A DNA stretch of 64,000 nucleotides from Roseiarcus sp036489975 (GTDB lineage Bacteria > Pseudomonadota > Alphaproteobacteria > Rhizobiales > Beijerinckiaceae): the NCBI GenBank assembly GCA_036489975.1, contig DASXES010000138.1, positions 32,846-96,845 on the forward strand, given 5' to 3'. Each line of letters opens with the position of its first letter. Position 1 is the first letter of the stretch. Position numbers and translations under genes: made by a program. Below the pieces are notes generated by a model. That model made no database searches and was not told the DNA's origin. It saw only the letters and a list, made by a program, of their open reading frames with translations. Below are positions 1 through 7,909 of this stretch, piece by piece.

Positions 1-233
1 CCATTCCCACCGGCAAACGGGCGCTGATCGAGGACGTCATGGTCGACGTGCGGTGGCGGGGGCAGGGCGTCGCGCAGGCCCTGACCCGGGCGGCGCTGGC
101 CTGCGCCGAAGCGGCGGGGGTCAGGACGGTCGATCTCACCTCCCGTCCCTCGCGCGAGGCGGCCAATCGCCTCTATCAGAAGCTGGGGTTTGAGAAGCGC
201 GACAGCAATGTCTACCGCTACACGCCCCGATAG
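1..233 (+). CDS. GNAT-family N-acetyltransferase, C-terminal part (5' end outside window)
   Basis: The reading frame is open from base 3 and ends with TAG at 231-233, so only the last 76 residues are present. They carry the GNAT acetyl-CoA loop (RWRGQGVAQAL, an R/Q-x-x-G-x-G/A type motif), followed by the usual helix and the late NRLYQKLGF motif that closes the fold. The family transfers acetyl groups from acetyl-CoA to amines; the substrate cannot be judged from this fragment. The next gene starts inside its 3' end in another frame, which suggests co-transcription. Confidence 0.85.
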   Translation, partial: IPTGKRALIEDVMVDVRWRGQGVAQALTRAALACAEAAGVRTVDLTSRPSREAANRLYQKLGFEKRDSNVYRYTPR

Positions 234-771
234 CGCGGGGAAGGCGCGCGCCGCGATCGACGCGCCCGCGCCTGTCCTGCCGGACGTGCTCGAGCCGGGC
301 CTTCGCATCGTCTTCTGCGGCACGGCGGCGGGAACCGTCTCGGCCAGGCGCGGCGCCTATTACGCCCATCCGCAGAACCGGTTCTGGCCGACGCTCCATG
401 CCGTCGGGCTGACGCCCCGGAAGCTCGAGCCGGAGGACTATCCCGAACTGCCGCAATGGGGCCTGGGGCTGACCGACCTCGCCAAGCATGTGAGCGGCAT
501 GGACCGCGAACTGCCGCCCGACTCGCTCGGCCGAGCGGCCTGCGCATCCCTTGGAGCGAAGATCGCAGCCGCGCAGCCAGAATGGCTCGCGTTCACGAGC
601 CTCAACGCCGGACGCAGCTATCTCGGCCGCGCCGCCACCTTTGGCGAACAAGGAGAAAGCATCGGCCAAACCCGCCTCTGGATCCTGCCGTCCCCATCGC
701 CGGCCGCTGGCTGGAACTGGGACCGCAACGCGCACTGGTGGCGGAGCCTCGCCGACGGGGCGCGCCGATAG
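208..771 (+). CDS. Mug/TDG-like mismatch-specific DNA glycosylase
   Basis: A 187-residue protein of the uracil-DNA glycosylase superfamily, expected to excise damaged or mismatched pyrimidines during base excision repair. The first active-site loop is in LRIVFCGTAAG, followed by YYAHPQNRFW as in E. coli Mug (FCGINPG ... HPANRFW). The second loop reads LPSPSPAAGWNW. Both loops deviate: the Mug catalytic Asn in GINPG is Ala here, and NPS is SPS. The ATG at 208 is preferred because it shortens the overlap with the upstream acetyltransferase to 26 bases; an ATG at 190 is also in frame. The family assignment is firm, but the lesion removed is not known. Confidence 0.8.
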   Translation: MSTATRPDSAGKARAAIDAPAPVLPDVLEPGLRIVFCGTAAGTVSARRGAYYAHPQNRFWPTLHAVGLTPRKLEPEDYPELPQWGLGLTDLAKHVSGMDRELPPDSLGRAACASLGAKIAAAQPEWLAFTSLNAGRSYLGRAATFGEQGESIGQTRLWILPSPSPAAGWNWDRNAHWWRSLADGARR

Positions 772-904
772 CTTCGCTCGCCCTCCCGACCGGGCCGCGT
801 CCCGGGCGCAGCCGAGATTGAGACGGAAGCGAGCAGCGCCGCGAGGATTGCTCTCGCCATCCTGATGTCCCTTCACCTGCCGTTTACCGGGCGGTGCGCG
901 GCCG

Positions 905-1603
905 CTATCCGCCGGCGGCTGTCGCCTCGAGTCGGGCGCTGAGGCGCAGCGCGTCCTTGATGACGATCGCGCCGCGGCGCCGCTCGATCAGGCCTTCGCG
1001 CTCCATGGCGTTGATTTCGCGCGACACGGTCTCCCGCCGCGTGTTGATGCGCGAGGCGAGCTCCGACTGGTTCGGCGGCGCGAGGATGATGGCGCGTTTC
1101 GGATCGTCGCGGTCCGGATGGGCGAGGCGGAGGAGTTCGGCGTGGACGCGGCTGCGGACGTCGAGCGCGCCAAGCTCGCCGACCCGCCGGGTCATCGCGC
1201 GATTGCGCGCGACCAGGGTGGCCACGACCGCTTCGCCGAGTGGACGATGCGTATACATCGTCTCGACGAAGACCGCGCTCGGCATTTTCGCCACCAGCGA
1301 ATCGTTGACCGCGAAGACGCTCAGCGAGCGCGGCGCGCCGTCCAGGGCGGCCAGTTCGCCAAAGAACGAGCCCGCCTCCATGTCGGAAAAGATAAGGTCC
1401 TGCCGCACCCCGTGAAGCACGGCCCTCAGGCGGCCGGAGACGACAAAAAAGACGTCGCGGTCGTTCGCCGTCTGACCGATCAGCCACTGACCGACCGCCG
1501 TCTTGAGCCAGGTGCAATGGCGATCCAGAACCCGGCACGCTTCGGGAGCGAGCGTCCTGAAACAGGGGTGCGTGGAAAGCGAGTTCGCGACCATCGCGCT
1601 CAT
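905..1603 (-). CDS. Crp/Fnr-family transcriptional regulator
   Basis: A 232-residue protein with an N-terminal cyclic-nucleotide-binding-like jelly roll (about residues 15-125, including EAGSFFGELAALDG), a dimerisation helix, and a C-terminal winged helix. The helix-turn-helix is SELASRINTRRETVSREI. Its recognition helix contains RETVxR, the same signature as E. coli CRP, whose sites are TGTGA-N6-TCACA. No N-terminal cysteine cluster is seen, so it is not an oxygen-sensing FNR proper. The start overlaps the end of a decayed upstream copy by four bases (ATGA). Two matching palindromes lie at 2200-2215 and 7844-7859. The ligand is unknown. Confidence 0.9.
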   Translation of the reverse strand: MSAMVANSLSTHPCFRTLAPEACRVLDRHCTWLKTAVGQWLIGQTANDRDVFFVVSGRLRAVLHGVRQDLIFSDMEAGSFFGELAALDGAPRSLSVFAVNDSLVAKMPSAVFVETMYTHRPLGEAVVATLVARNRAMTRRVGELGALDVRSRVHAELLRLAHPDRDDPKRAIILAPPNQSELASRINTRRETVSREINAMEREGLIERRRGAIVIKDALRLSARLEATAAGG

Positions 1604-2046
1604 CGATAAGCCCCGCTGGCGAGGCGGGCGTCGACGCCCGGGTAAGAGCGGCAGCGAGGCGGTCGCGACCGCGTCGGGCCAACACGGGGGGCGCGGTTGC
1701 GCGCGGCCAGCCTCGCCGGTGCCGCTTCGCCGTGCGACCGATGGGCGAACGCCGCCGGAGTCGCGTCCCTCGCCGCGAAGACGGCGTCCCAGCGAGGGGC
1801 GCCCTCTGGCGCGCTCATCGCGCCGAAGAGAGAACCCGCTTCGATATCGCCTGACATAAGCTCCCGCCGCGTCCCGTGAACCGCCGGCCCGACAAAACGG
1901 ACATTGCCGTCGTTGTTCGTCCCGCCAACAACCCGGCCGCCCGCTGCTGGTTTAAGCCAAGTGCAACGAGGGTCAAGAACCCAAGAGGGCTCCGGGTCGA
2001 GCGCTTTGTGACGGAGGTGTGCCGAAAGCGAATCTGTGACCGTCAT
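1600..2046 (-). pseudogene. Degenerate tandem copy of the Crp/Fnr regulator
   Basis: The frame still reads 148 codons, but the product is a damaged version of the neighbour at 905-1603. Shared blocks in the same order include SLS-H, VLD-RCTWLK-A-G, EAGSLFG and EGAPR, then LAARNRA. Stretches between them are lost or frameshifted. The last 30 residues do not match the parent, and the whole helix-turn-helix domain is missing. Base-level similarity is also visible, for example around 1950-1980 against 1500-1540. The copy most likely arose by tandem duplication and then decayed. It cannot bind DNA in the usual way; a retained ligand-binding fragment is possible but unsupported. Confidence 0.75.
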
Positions 2047-2462
2047 CGCGTCGCCGATGATTGCTTGCGACGGTGGCGGACGCCGACCGTCACGTCAAGC
2101 GGCTTTGCGAGGTCCCCGCATTGGGCCGACATAAATGTGGAGGGGCCCGCCACAAATATCGGCCGCCATTCGGTGTGTCGCGGGTGTATAAGTTTGATGT
2201 GTGACAGGGATCACAGCCGAGACCGCACGATCGTATAATGTAAGCTTGTTCTGGCGGCCTCTCCCACCGCCCGGAGCGAAAAAGAAGGCCCCATCGACGG
2301 ACGGCGATCTTTCACTTGGGTCACAATCTCGCGCGGCCGCGCCCCGGGGCTGGGTGCAAAGCGCGGCTCCCGCGTAGATCTCCCACTGCGCGGGGGCGAA
2401 GAGCGCGGCGCCTGCGCTATTTCCGCTGGCTCGGGCGTCGCGCTCGCGATCTTCACCCTCGC
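2047..2462. other. Intergenic region with CRP-type site and orphan promoter
   Basis: This stretch of 416 bases has no convincing gene on either strand. It holds a CRP-type palindrome at 2200-2215 and, on the + strand, a perfect TATAAT at 2234-2239. No coding frame follows that promoter before the convergent gene that ends at 2463. It could be the leader region of the decayed regulator copy on the minus strand, or it could produce an untranslated RNA on the plus strand. Confidence 0.6.
2200..2215. promoter_or_regulatory. CRP-type binding site TGTGA-N6-TCACA
   Basis: The sequence TGTGACAGGGATCACA has both consensus CRP half-sites at the correct spacing of six bases. On the + strand a TATAAT box lies at 2234-2239. 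That puts the site centre about 38-39 bases before the expected transcription start, close to the -41.5 position of class II activation. On the minus strand the site lies 154 bases before the decayed regulator copy. The likely binding protein is the Crp-family product of 905-1603. Confidence 0.7.
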
Positions 2463-2837
2463 CTAATGGACGTGAAACTCCATATGCACTCGACCATGGA
2501 TGCGCTGGGAGCCCTGCGTGTCGTAGAACCGCGTGCTTTGCGTTGCGGGCAAGCGCGCGCTCGGCGCTGCGCGGAACCGCGGGCTCGGCGCTGCGCGGCT
2601 GTGTCCGCGCCGAACCTGATTCGGCGAAGCACGGCCGGGTTGCGGGCCGCCGTGAAGCTGACCGACGCCCTTGGCCTTCGGCCCGTGGCGGGCGAGGCAC
2701 AAGTTATACGCCATCGGCTCGCGATATTGCGCGCACGCGGGATCGTCTGCGGCTCGCGCGCTCGCGGTCCAGGCGAGAGCGGCAAGCGAAAGGGCGAGAG
2801 CGGCAAGCGAAAGGGGAATTGCAGCGCGGGCCGCCAT
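2463..2837 (-). CDS. Small secreted protein, uncharacterised
   Basis: A 124-residue protein with a clear signal peptide ending at ASARA, cleaved before ADDPACAQYREP. A short segment with two cysteines (CAQYREPMAYNLC, then LARHGPKAKG) resembles small exported proteins seen in Rhizobiales whose function is unknown. The C-terminal half is rich in Ala, Pro, Arg and Ser and contains an 8-residue repeat (RAAPSPRF / RAAPSARL). It starts four bases after the end of pheT, so it may be expressed from the same operon. A DNA duplication inside the signal peptide is described separately. Confidence 0.7.
   Translation of the reverse strand: MAARAAIPLSLAALALSLAALAWTASARAADDPACAQYREPMAYNLCLARHGPKAKGVGQLHGGPQPGRASPNQVRRGHSRAAPSPRFRAAPSARLPATQSTRFYDTQGSQRIHGRVHMEFHVH
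2773..2814. repeat. Perfect 21-bp tandem duplication in signal-peptide coding region
   Basis: The unit GCGAGAGCGGCAAGCGAAAGG occurs twice head to tail, at 2773-2793 and 2794-2814. On the minus strand it encodes two copies of the hydrophobic segment SLAALAL in the signal peptide of the small secreted protein. It adds seven residues without breaking the frame and looks like a recent slippage event. Confidence 0.9.
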
Positions 2838-2841
2838 GGCT

Positions 2842-5247
2842 TCAGCTCCTGAGCGCCGCGCCGGTCTTTCGCGACACCTCGGCCACGACCTTGGACACCG
2901 CCGCGTCGATCTCCGCCTCGGTCAGCGTGCGTTCGCGCGGCTGCAGGGTCAGATGGATGGCGATTGACTTCGCGCCCTCAGGCAGCCCTTGCCCGCGATA
3001 GACATCGAACACGCCAACCCTGGCGACGAGCCCGCGGTCGGCGCTCTCCGCCGCTTTGACAATGTCGGCGGCGCCGACCGTCTCGCCGACAACGAACGCA
3101 AGGTCGCGCTCGACGGGCATGAAGTCAGAGCGGTTGAGCTTTGGCCTGGTCTTGCTCGGCCTTGCCTTCGGCGCCGGGATGGCGTCGAGAATGATCTCGA
3201 AGGCGACGATCGGCCCTTCGGCGTCGAGCGCCTCGCACACGCCGGGGTGCAATTGTCCGAACCAGCCGAGGACGGTCTTCGGCCCGAACTGGAGCGTGGC
3301 CGAGCGGCCCGGATGCAGGAACGAGGGGCCCCCGGGGATGACCTGCACCGCATTCGTGTTCACCTCGAGCGCCGAGAGAAGCGTCATCGCGTCGCGCCTG
3401 GCGTCGAACACATCGACGGCGCCGCCGCCGCTCCATTGCCGGCCTTCCGAGTCGAGCTTCGCCCGGCCGCGCCGCACAGAAGCGGCGGCGATGCGCTGGT
3501 CGTTTTCGCCCGAGCCCAGGAAAATCTGCCCGACCTCGAACAAGGCGACGTCGCTCAGGCCCCGGCGCGTGTTGCGTTCTGCCGCCGCGACGAGGCCCGG
3601 GATCAGGCTCGGGCGCATGTCGGAGAGGTCGGCAGCGATGGGGTTGGCGAGCGCAAGCGAAGGCGAGCCGCCGCCGAAGGCTTCCGACGCCACTCTGGAG
3701 ACGAAGGACCAGGTCACCGCCTCGCGCAGAGAGAGGGCAGCCAGCGTGCGCTTGGCCAGCCGCGTGCGCTTCTGCATGAGCGTCAGCACCGGCCTCGGCA
3801 CGCCCCCGTCGAGCCGGGGCAGGGGCGCAGGCGGCGCCCGGTCGACGCCGGCGATGCGCAGGATCTGCTCGACCACGTCGGCCTTCACCTGGACGTCGGG
3901 GCGCCAGGAGGGGACGAGAACATGGCCCTCCTCGACCCCGAAGCCCAGCCGCCGGAGGATCGCCTCGCCCTCGTCGCGCGGGATATCGACCCCGAGGAGC
4001 CGCTTTGCTTCGCCATACGGAAAGGGAATCGAGCGCCGCGGCGCTGACGGGTTCCCCGCCACGATCATGCGCGAAAACTCGCCGCCGCAGATCGAGAGCA
4101 CGTATTCGGTCGCGAGATCGCAGCCGGGCACGCAGAAGTCGGGATCGACGCCGCGCTCGAAACGATAGCGTGCATCGGTCATGATCCCGAGCTTGCGGCC
4201 GGTGTGTGCGATGTTGGTCGGATCCCAGAGCGCGCTCTCGATGAGAACATCGCGGGTCGTCTCGTCGCAGCCGGAATGCTCGCCGCCCATGATTCCGGCG
4301 ATCGACTCGACGCCGTTCTGGTCGGCGATGACCACCACGCTGTCGTCGAGCGCATAAGTCTTGCCGTCGAGCGCGAGCACGGCTTCGCCCGCGCGGGCGC
4401 GCCGCACGGCGAGGTCCCCCGCGACCTTGGCGAAATCGAACACATGCAGCGGGCGGCCGCGGTCGAACGTGATGTAGTTGGTGATGTCGACGAGCGCGCT
4501 GATGGGCCGAAGGCCGATCGCCCGCAGCCGCTTCTGCATCCACTCGGGCGAGGGACCGTTGGTCACGCCGCGGACAAGGCGAAGCGCGAAGGCCGGGCAG
4601 AGATGCGCGTCGTCGGGGGCGAAATCGAGGCGCACCTGCGTCGGGCAGTCGAACGCGCCTTCATAAGGTTTGAGCTGCGGCGTCTTGAGCTTTCCAAGTC
4701 CAGCCGCGGCGAGATCGCGCGCGATTCCCGCGACCCCGGCGGCGTCGGGACGATTGGGCGTCACCGCGACGTCGATGACAGGGTCGTCGAGCCCCGCATA
4801 TTGAGCGTAGGGAACGCCGATTGGCGCGTCGTCGGGCAATTCGATAATGCCGTCGTGGTCCTCGCTGAGCTCGAGCTCGGCGGCCGAGCACAGCATGCCG
4901 TTCGATTCGACGCCGCGGATGATTCCCTTGGCGAGCGTCAGCTTCTTGCCGGGGATATAGGTCCCGACGGGCGAGAACACGCTTCTCAGGCCGGTGCGCG
5001 CGTTCGGCGCGCCGCAGACGACCTGCACCGGGGCCTGGCCCGCATCGACGACGCAGACCTTGAGCCGGTCGGCGTTGGGATGGGGCTTCGCCTCGATGAC
5101 CGAAGCGACCACGAAGCCATCATATTTGCGGGCCGGGTCCTCGACCGATTCCACTTCGAGGCCGACGCGGGTCAGCGTATCGACGATCTCGGCCAGCGAG
5201 GCCGTTGTGTCGAGGTGGTCTTTCAGCCAGGAGAGGGTGAATTTCAT
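2842..5247 (-). CDS. pheT: Phenylalanine--tRNA ligase beta subunit
   Basis: An 801-residue protein that forms the alpha2-beta2 cytosolic enzyme charging tRNA-Phe. The N-terminus has the EMAP/tRNA-binding domain (about residues 40-150, starting near GFVVASVIEAKPHPNADRLKVC). It is followed by B3/B4 editing-region sequence, B5, the catalytic-like core (MTDARYRFERGVDP) and a C-terminal ferredoxin-fold anticodon-binding domain (PVERDLAFVVGE). The length is normal for bacterial PheT. It lies 31 bases after pheS in the usual order rpmI-rplT-pheS-pheT. Confidence 0.98.
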   Translation of the reverse strand: MKFTLSWLKDHLDTTASLAEIVDTLTRVGLEVESVEDPARKYDGFVVASVIEAKPHPNADRLKVCVVDAGQAPVQVVCGAPNARTGLRSVFSPVGTYIPGKKLTLAKGIIRGVESNGMLCSAAELELSEDHDGIIELPDDAPIGVPYAQYAGLDDPVIDVAVTPNRPDAAGVAGIARDLAAAGLGKLKTPQLKPYEGAFDCPTQVRLDFAPDDAHLCPAFALRLVRGVTNGPSPEWMQKRLRAIGLRPISALVDITNYITFDRGRPLHVFDFAKVAGDLAVRRARAGEAVLALDGKTYALDDSVVVIADQNGVESIAGIMGGEHSGCDETTRDVLIESALWDPTNIAHTGRKLGIMTDARYRFERGVDPDFCVPGCDLATEYVLSICGGEFSRMIVAGNPSAPRRSIPFPYGEAKRLLGVDIPRDEGEAILRRLGFGVEEGHVLVPSWRPDVQVKADVVEQILRIAGVDRAPPAPLPRLDGGVPRPVLTLMQKRTRLAKRTLAALSLREAVTWSFVSRVASEAFGGGSPSLALANPIAADLSDMRPSLIPGLVAAAERNTRRGLSDVALFEVGQIFLGSGENDQRIAAASVRRGRAKLDSEGRQWSGGGAVDVFDARRDAMTLLSALEVNTNAVQVIPGGPSFLHPGRSATLQFGPKTVLGWFGQLHPGVCEALDAEGPIVAFEIILDAIPAPKARPSKTRPKLNRSDFMPVERDLAFVVGETVGAADIVKAAESADRGLVARVGVFDVYRGQGLPEGAKSIAIHLTLQPRERTLTEAEIDAAVSKVVAEVSRKTGAALRS

Positions 5248-5278
5248 CGCAATTCAGCGGCGAGGGGCCGGCACGGCG

Positions 5279-6361
5279 TCATCCGCTCAGTCCCCCCGCG
5301 AGCGTCGGGACCTCGAGCGGCTTGAAGCCGTAGTGGTTGATCCAGCGGAGATCCGCGTCGAAGAAATCGCGCAGGTCCGGCAGGCCGTACTTGAGCATCG
5401 CGAGCCGGTCGAGGCCGATTCCCCAGGCGAAGCCCTGATAGACCTCGGGGTCGAGGCCGCAGTTCGTCAGCACGTTGGGATGGACCATGCCGCAGCCGAG
5501 GATTTCGAGCCAGTCCTCGCCCTCGCCGAAGCGGATCTCTCCCCCTGAGCGCCGGCACTGGATGTCGACCTCGAGCGAAGGCGAGGTGAACGGGAAAAAG
5601 CTAGGGCGGAAGCGCATGCCGACATGCTTGACTTCGAAGAACGCCTTGCAGAATTCCTCGAGCACCCACTTGAGATTGGCCAGCGTCGCGCTCTGATCGA
5701 GCACCAAACCCTCGATCTGGTGGAACATCGGCGTATGCGTCTGGTCCGCGTCGCGCCGGTATGTGCGGCCAGGGCAAATGACGCGGATCGGCGGCTTCTG
5801 GCTCAGCATCGTGCGGACCTGCACAGGACTGGTATGGGTGCGCAGGAGCCTGCGCTCGCCATTGGCGTCGGCTTCGAGAAAGAACGTATCGTGCATCTCG
5901 CGCGCGGGGTGGCCGGGCGGGAAATTGAGCTTGGTGAAATTCAGATCGTCGCTTTCGATGTCCGGCCCTTCGGCGACGGCGAAGCCCATCTCGGCGAAAA
6001 TGGCGGTGATTTCGTCCATCACCTGGCTGATCGGATGGATGCGACCGGTCTCGACGCCGGCCAGGGGGACAGGCAGGGTGACGTCGAGCGCCTCGCGCTC
6101 GAGCTGCGCCTCGAGGCTCGCGCGCTTGAGCACGGCGCGCCGCGCCGCGAGCGCCTCCGTGACCTGATCCTTGAGCGCATTGATGGCGGCTCCTCGGGTC
6201 CTGCGCTCGTCCGGCGCGAGCTTGCCGAGGGTGGCGAGCAGGGCGGAGATTGCTCCCTTCTTGCCGAGCGCGGCGACCCGCGCCACTTCGAGCGCGCTCT
6301 CGTCGCCGGCGCTCTCAATCGCGGCGAGCGTCTCCCGTTCAAGGGCGGAAAGGTCCGACAT
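5279..6361 (-). CDS. pheS: Phenylalanine--tRNA ligase alpha subunit
   Basis: A 360-residue class II aminoacyl-tRNA synthetase subunit. It has an N-terminal coiled-coil arm (residues 1-90), then the class II core. Motif 2 is seen as LLRTHTSPVQVRTM with PGRTYRRDADQTHTPMFHQIEGL, and motif 3 as GIGLDRLAMLKYGLPDLRDFF. The FTSPSLEVD segment forms part of the phenylalanine pocket. It sits between rplT and pheT. Confidence 0.98.
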   Translation of the reverse strand: MSDLSALERETLAAIESAGDESALEVARVAALGKKGAISALLATLGKLAPDERRTRGAAINALKDQVTEALAARRAVLKRASLEAQLEREALDVTLPVPLAGVETGRIHPISQVMDEITAIFAEMGFAVAEGPDIESDDLNFTKLNFPPGHPAREMHDTFFLEADANGERRLLRTHTSPVQVRTMLSQKPPIRVICPGRTYRRDADQTHTPMFHQIEGLVLDQSATLANLKWVLEEFCKAFFEVKHVGMRFRPSFFPFTSPSLEVDIQCRRSGGEIRFGEGEDWLEILGCGMVHPNVLTNCGLDPEVYQGFAWGIGLDRLAMLKYGLPDLRDFFDADLRWINHYGFKPLEVPTLAGGLSG

Positions 6362-6464
6362 CTTTGACTCCCGGCGTGCGGGTTATCGCTCCCTCACGCC
6401 ACGGGGAGAGAGATTGCGCCCGCGAAGCCGTTTTCCGTCCCGAGCAGCCGGGAAGGGGTCCGCC

Positions 6465-6830
6465 TCAGGCGGCCTTCGGCAGCGCGCCCTTGGCCTGTTC
6501 GACGATCGCGGCGAACGCCGCCGGCTCGGTAATGGCGAGGTCGGACAAGACCTTGCGGTCGACTTCGATCCCCGCCGCGGCGAGGCCGGAGATAAACCGG
6601 CTATAGGTCAGCCCATGCTCCCGCGTCGCGGCGTTGATCCGCTGGATCCACAGAGCGCGAAACTCGCGCTTGCGGTTCTTGCGGTCGCGATAGGCATATT
6701 GCATCGACTTGTCGACCGCGGCCTTGGCGGCGCGGATGGTGTTCTTGCGCCGGCCAAAGAAGCCCTTGGCGGCTTTCAGCACCTTCTTGTGCTTGGCGTG
6801 GGCGGTTACGCCCCTCTTGACGCGCGACAT
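6465..6830 (-). CDS. rplT: 50S ribosomal protein L20
   Basis: A 121-residue protein with the typical N-terminus MSRVKRGVTAHAKHKKVLK and the GRRKNTIRAAK segment that threads into 23S rRNA. The length matches the family. L20 also represses its own operon in other bacteria by binding the leader mRNA; a long upstream region exists here but no repressor site was verified. It lies 24 bases after rpmI. Confidence 0.98.
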   Translation of the reverse strand: MSRVKRGVTAHAKHKKVLKAAKGFFGRRKNTIRAAKAAVDKSMQYAYRDRKNRKREFRALWIQRINAATREHGLTYSRFISGLAAAGIEVDRKVLSDLAITEPAAFAAIVEQAKGALPKAA

Positions 6831-6854
6831 GGTTCATTCTCTCCGGGAAAAGGT

Positions 6855-7055
6855 TCAGCCGTTCGGCAGGAAGAATTTCTTGATCTTGTCGCCGTCGGTC
6901 TTGAACATAACCGCCGTGCCGCGCAGATCGCGGATCTGCTTGGCGGTGCGCTTGATCATGCCGTGCTGCTTGCCGCGCTGGGCGTAGACGACCTTGCCGG
7001 TCCCGGTGAGTTTGAAGCGCTTTTTGGCGCCCGATTTGGTCTTCAACTTGGGCAT
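6855..7055 (-). CDS. rpmI: 50S ribosomal protein L35
   Basis: A 66-residue basic protein starting MPKLKTKSGAKKRFKLTGTG and ending KIKKFFLPNG, both characteristic of L35. The ATG at 7055 is chosen because it follows an AAGGAG ribosome-binding site; an upstream in-frame ATG at 7166 would add a non-conserved extension. It is the first gene of the rpmI-rplT-pheS-pheT group. The infC gene that often precedes rpmI is not present upstream. Confidence 0.97.
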   Translation of the reverse strand: MPKLKTKSGAKKRFKLTGTGKVVYAQRGKQHGMIKRTAKQIRDLRGTAVMFKTDGDKIKKFFLPNG

Positions 7056-7556
7056 TTGGCTCTCCTTCAAGGCTTTACGCCTTCTTGGACTTGGCGGGAC
7101 GGAAGCCCCGGTGCTTGGAACAAGCAGAAAAACCGCCACGGCAGCCCTTGACGCCGGGCGGTTCACGAACGGGGGCTCATACGCGAAAGCAGGCCGGTGT
7201 GCAAGGGGCGGATCGCCTCCGCAGGCGGCGTCTATTGCCCGTGCCGGATCCGTGTAAGATTCTGCGCGCGACGAAGCGATTTCAAGGCCTTAGGCTCGAT
7301 TTTCTGCAACTCGGAAAAGAATCCGCCGGCGAGCCGATTCGCGGGTGGCAAGCCAATATAATATATTAATATCAATGTGTTAGATAGAATTATAAATTTA
7401 ATAAATTAAATATATCGCCGGCCGCGCTGAGATCGCGTCCAGGAGCCAGCGACGGGGTTGATCATCATTTGCGCCAGCGGCAGGGCGCCGAAAGGCGACC
7501 ACTCGGCGCGCCGGCCGCAAAGAGAGACCCCGCGCCAGCCATCGCGGCCTTTGGGT
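7056..7556. other. Non-coding leader of the rpmI operon with an AT-rich block
   Basis: These 501 bases have no convincing gene. The block 7355-7415 has only 5 G/C in 61 bases, an extreme contrast with the GC-rich surroundings. It lies about 300 bases before rpmI, so it may hold the operon promoter. The remaining sequence would then form a long leader that could carry L20 autoregulation. No exact -35/-10 pair was assigned with confidence. Confidence 0.55.
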
Positions 7557-7760
7557 CTACCGGACGATCGTCTGCACGAGGGACGCGGATCCGGCGATAT
7601 CGTGGGATTGCGCGCGGATCTGCGCCGACACGAAGACCAGTCCAAACGCCGCTATCCACACCATCACGATGGTGGCGAACGCGATCATCAAAGGCCGCGC
7701 GTTGCGATCATCGATCACGCTTGCGTCGTAGAAGCCGGGATTCTCTAGCGTTTGCAACAT
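7557..7760 (-). CDS. Small single-pass membrane protein, uncharacterised
   Basis: A 67-residue protein with one hydrophobic helix (PLMIAFATIVMVWIAAFGLVFV, about residues 25-46) and a short charged N-terminus. The start at 7760 is chosen because GGAG lies eight bases upstream. Starting at the earlier in-frame ATG at 7838 would put the CRP-type palindrome at 7844-7859 almost against the start codon. No family is recognised. Its placement just after a perfect CRP-type site is the best clue to its role. Confidence 0.6.
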   Translation of the reverse strand: MLQTLENPGFYDASVIDDRNARPLMIAFATIVMVWIAAFGLVFVSAQIRAQSHDIAGSASLVQTIVR

Positions 7761-7843
7761 TGCCGCATCTCCAAACCCGCCGCCGTTGCGAATCCGGCGG
7801 TTCTTTTCTGGGATGGATAAGAGCATGACAGGCCGCAAAATAC

Positions 7844-7859
7844 TGTGATCCGGATCACA
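7844..7859. promoter_or_regulatory. Perfect CRP-type palindrome
   Basis: TGTGATCCGGATCACA is a perfect 16-base palindrome and matches CRP consensus half-sites exactly. It lies upstream of the minus-strand small membrane protein. With its centre at 7851.5, class II activation would place the transcription start near 7810, and a CTTATC element lies at about 7816-7821. The Crp-family protein at 905-1603 has the matching RETVxR recognition helix. Confidence 0.75.
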
Positions 7860-7909
7860 CTTCGAGGCGCCGGGCTTGAGCGACGCGCGATCCCTCGGCG
7901 CTTAAGAGG

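Noticed and set aside
2316..2852. 178-codon plus-strand frame after the orphan CRP promoter
   Set aside because: It covers the opposite strand of a signal-peptide protein and mirrors its repeats. It starts about 70 bases after the promoter but has no ribosome-binding site or domain.
7061..7166. N-terminal extension of L35 and a separate frame ending FRPAKSKKA
   Set aside because: The extension is not part of L35 and the other frame has no start codon, so neither is called.
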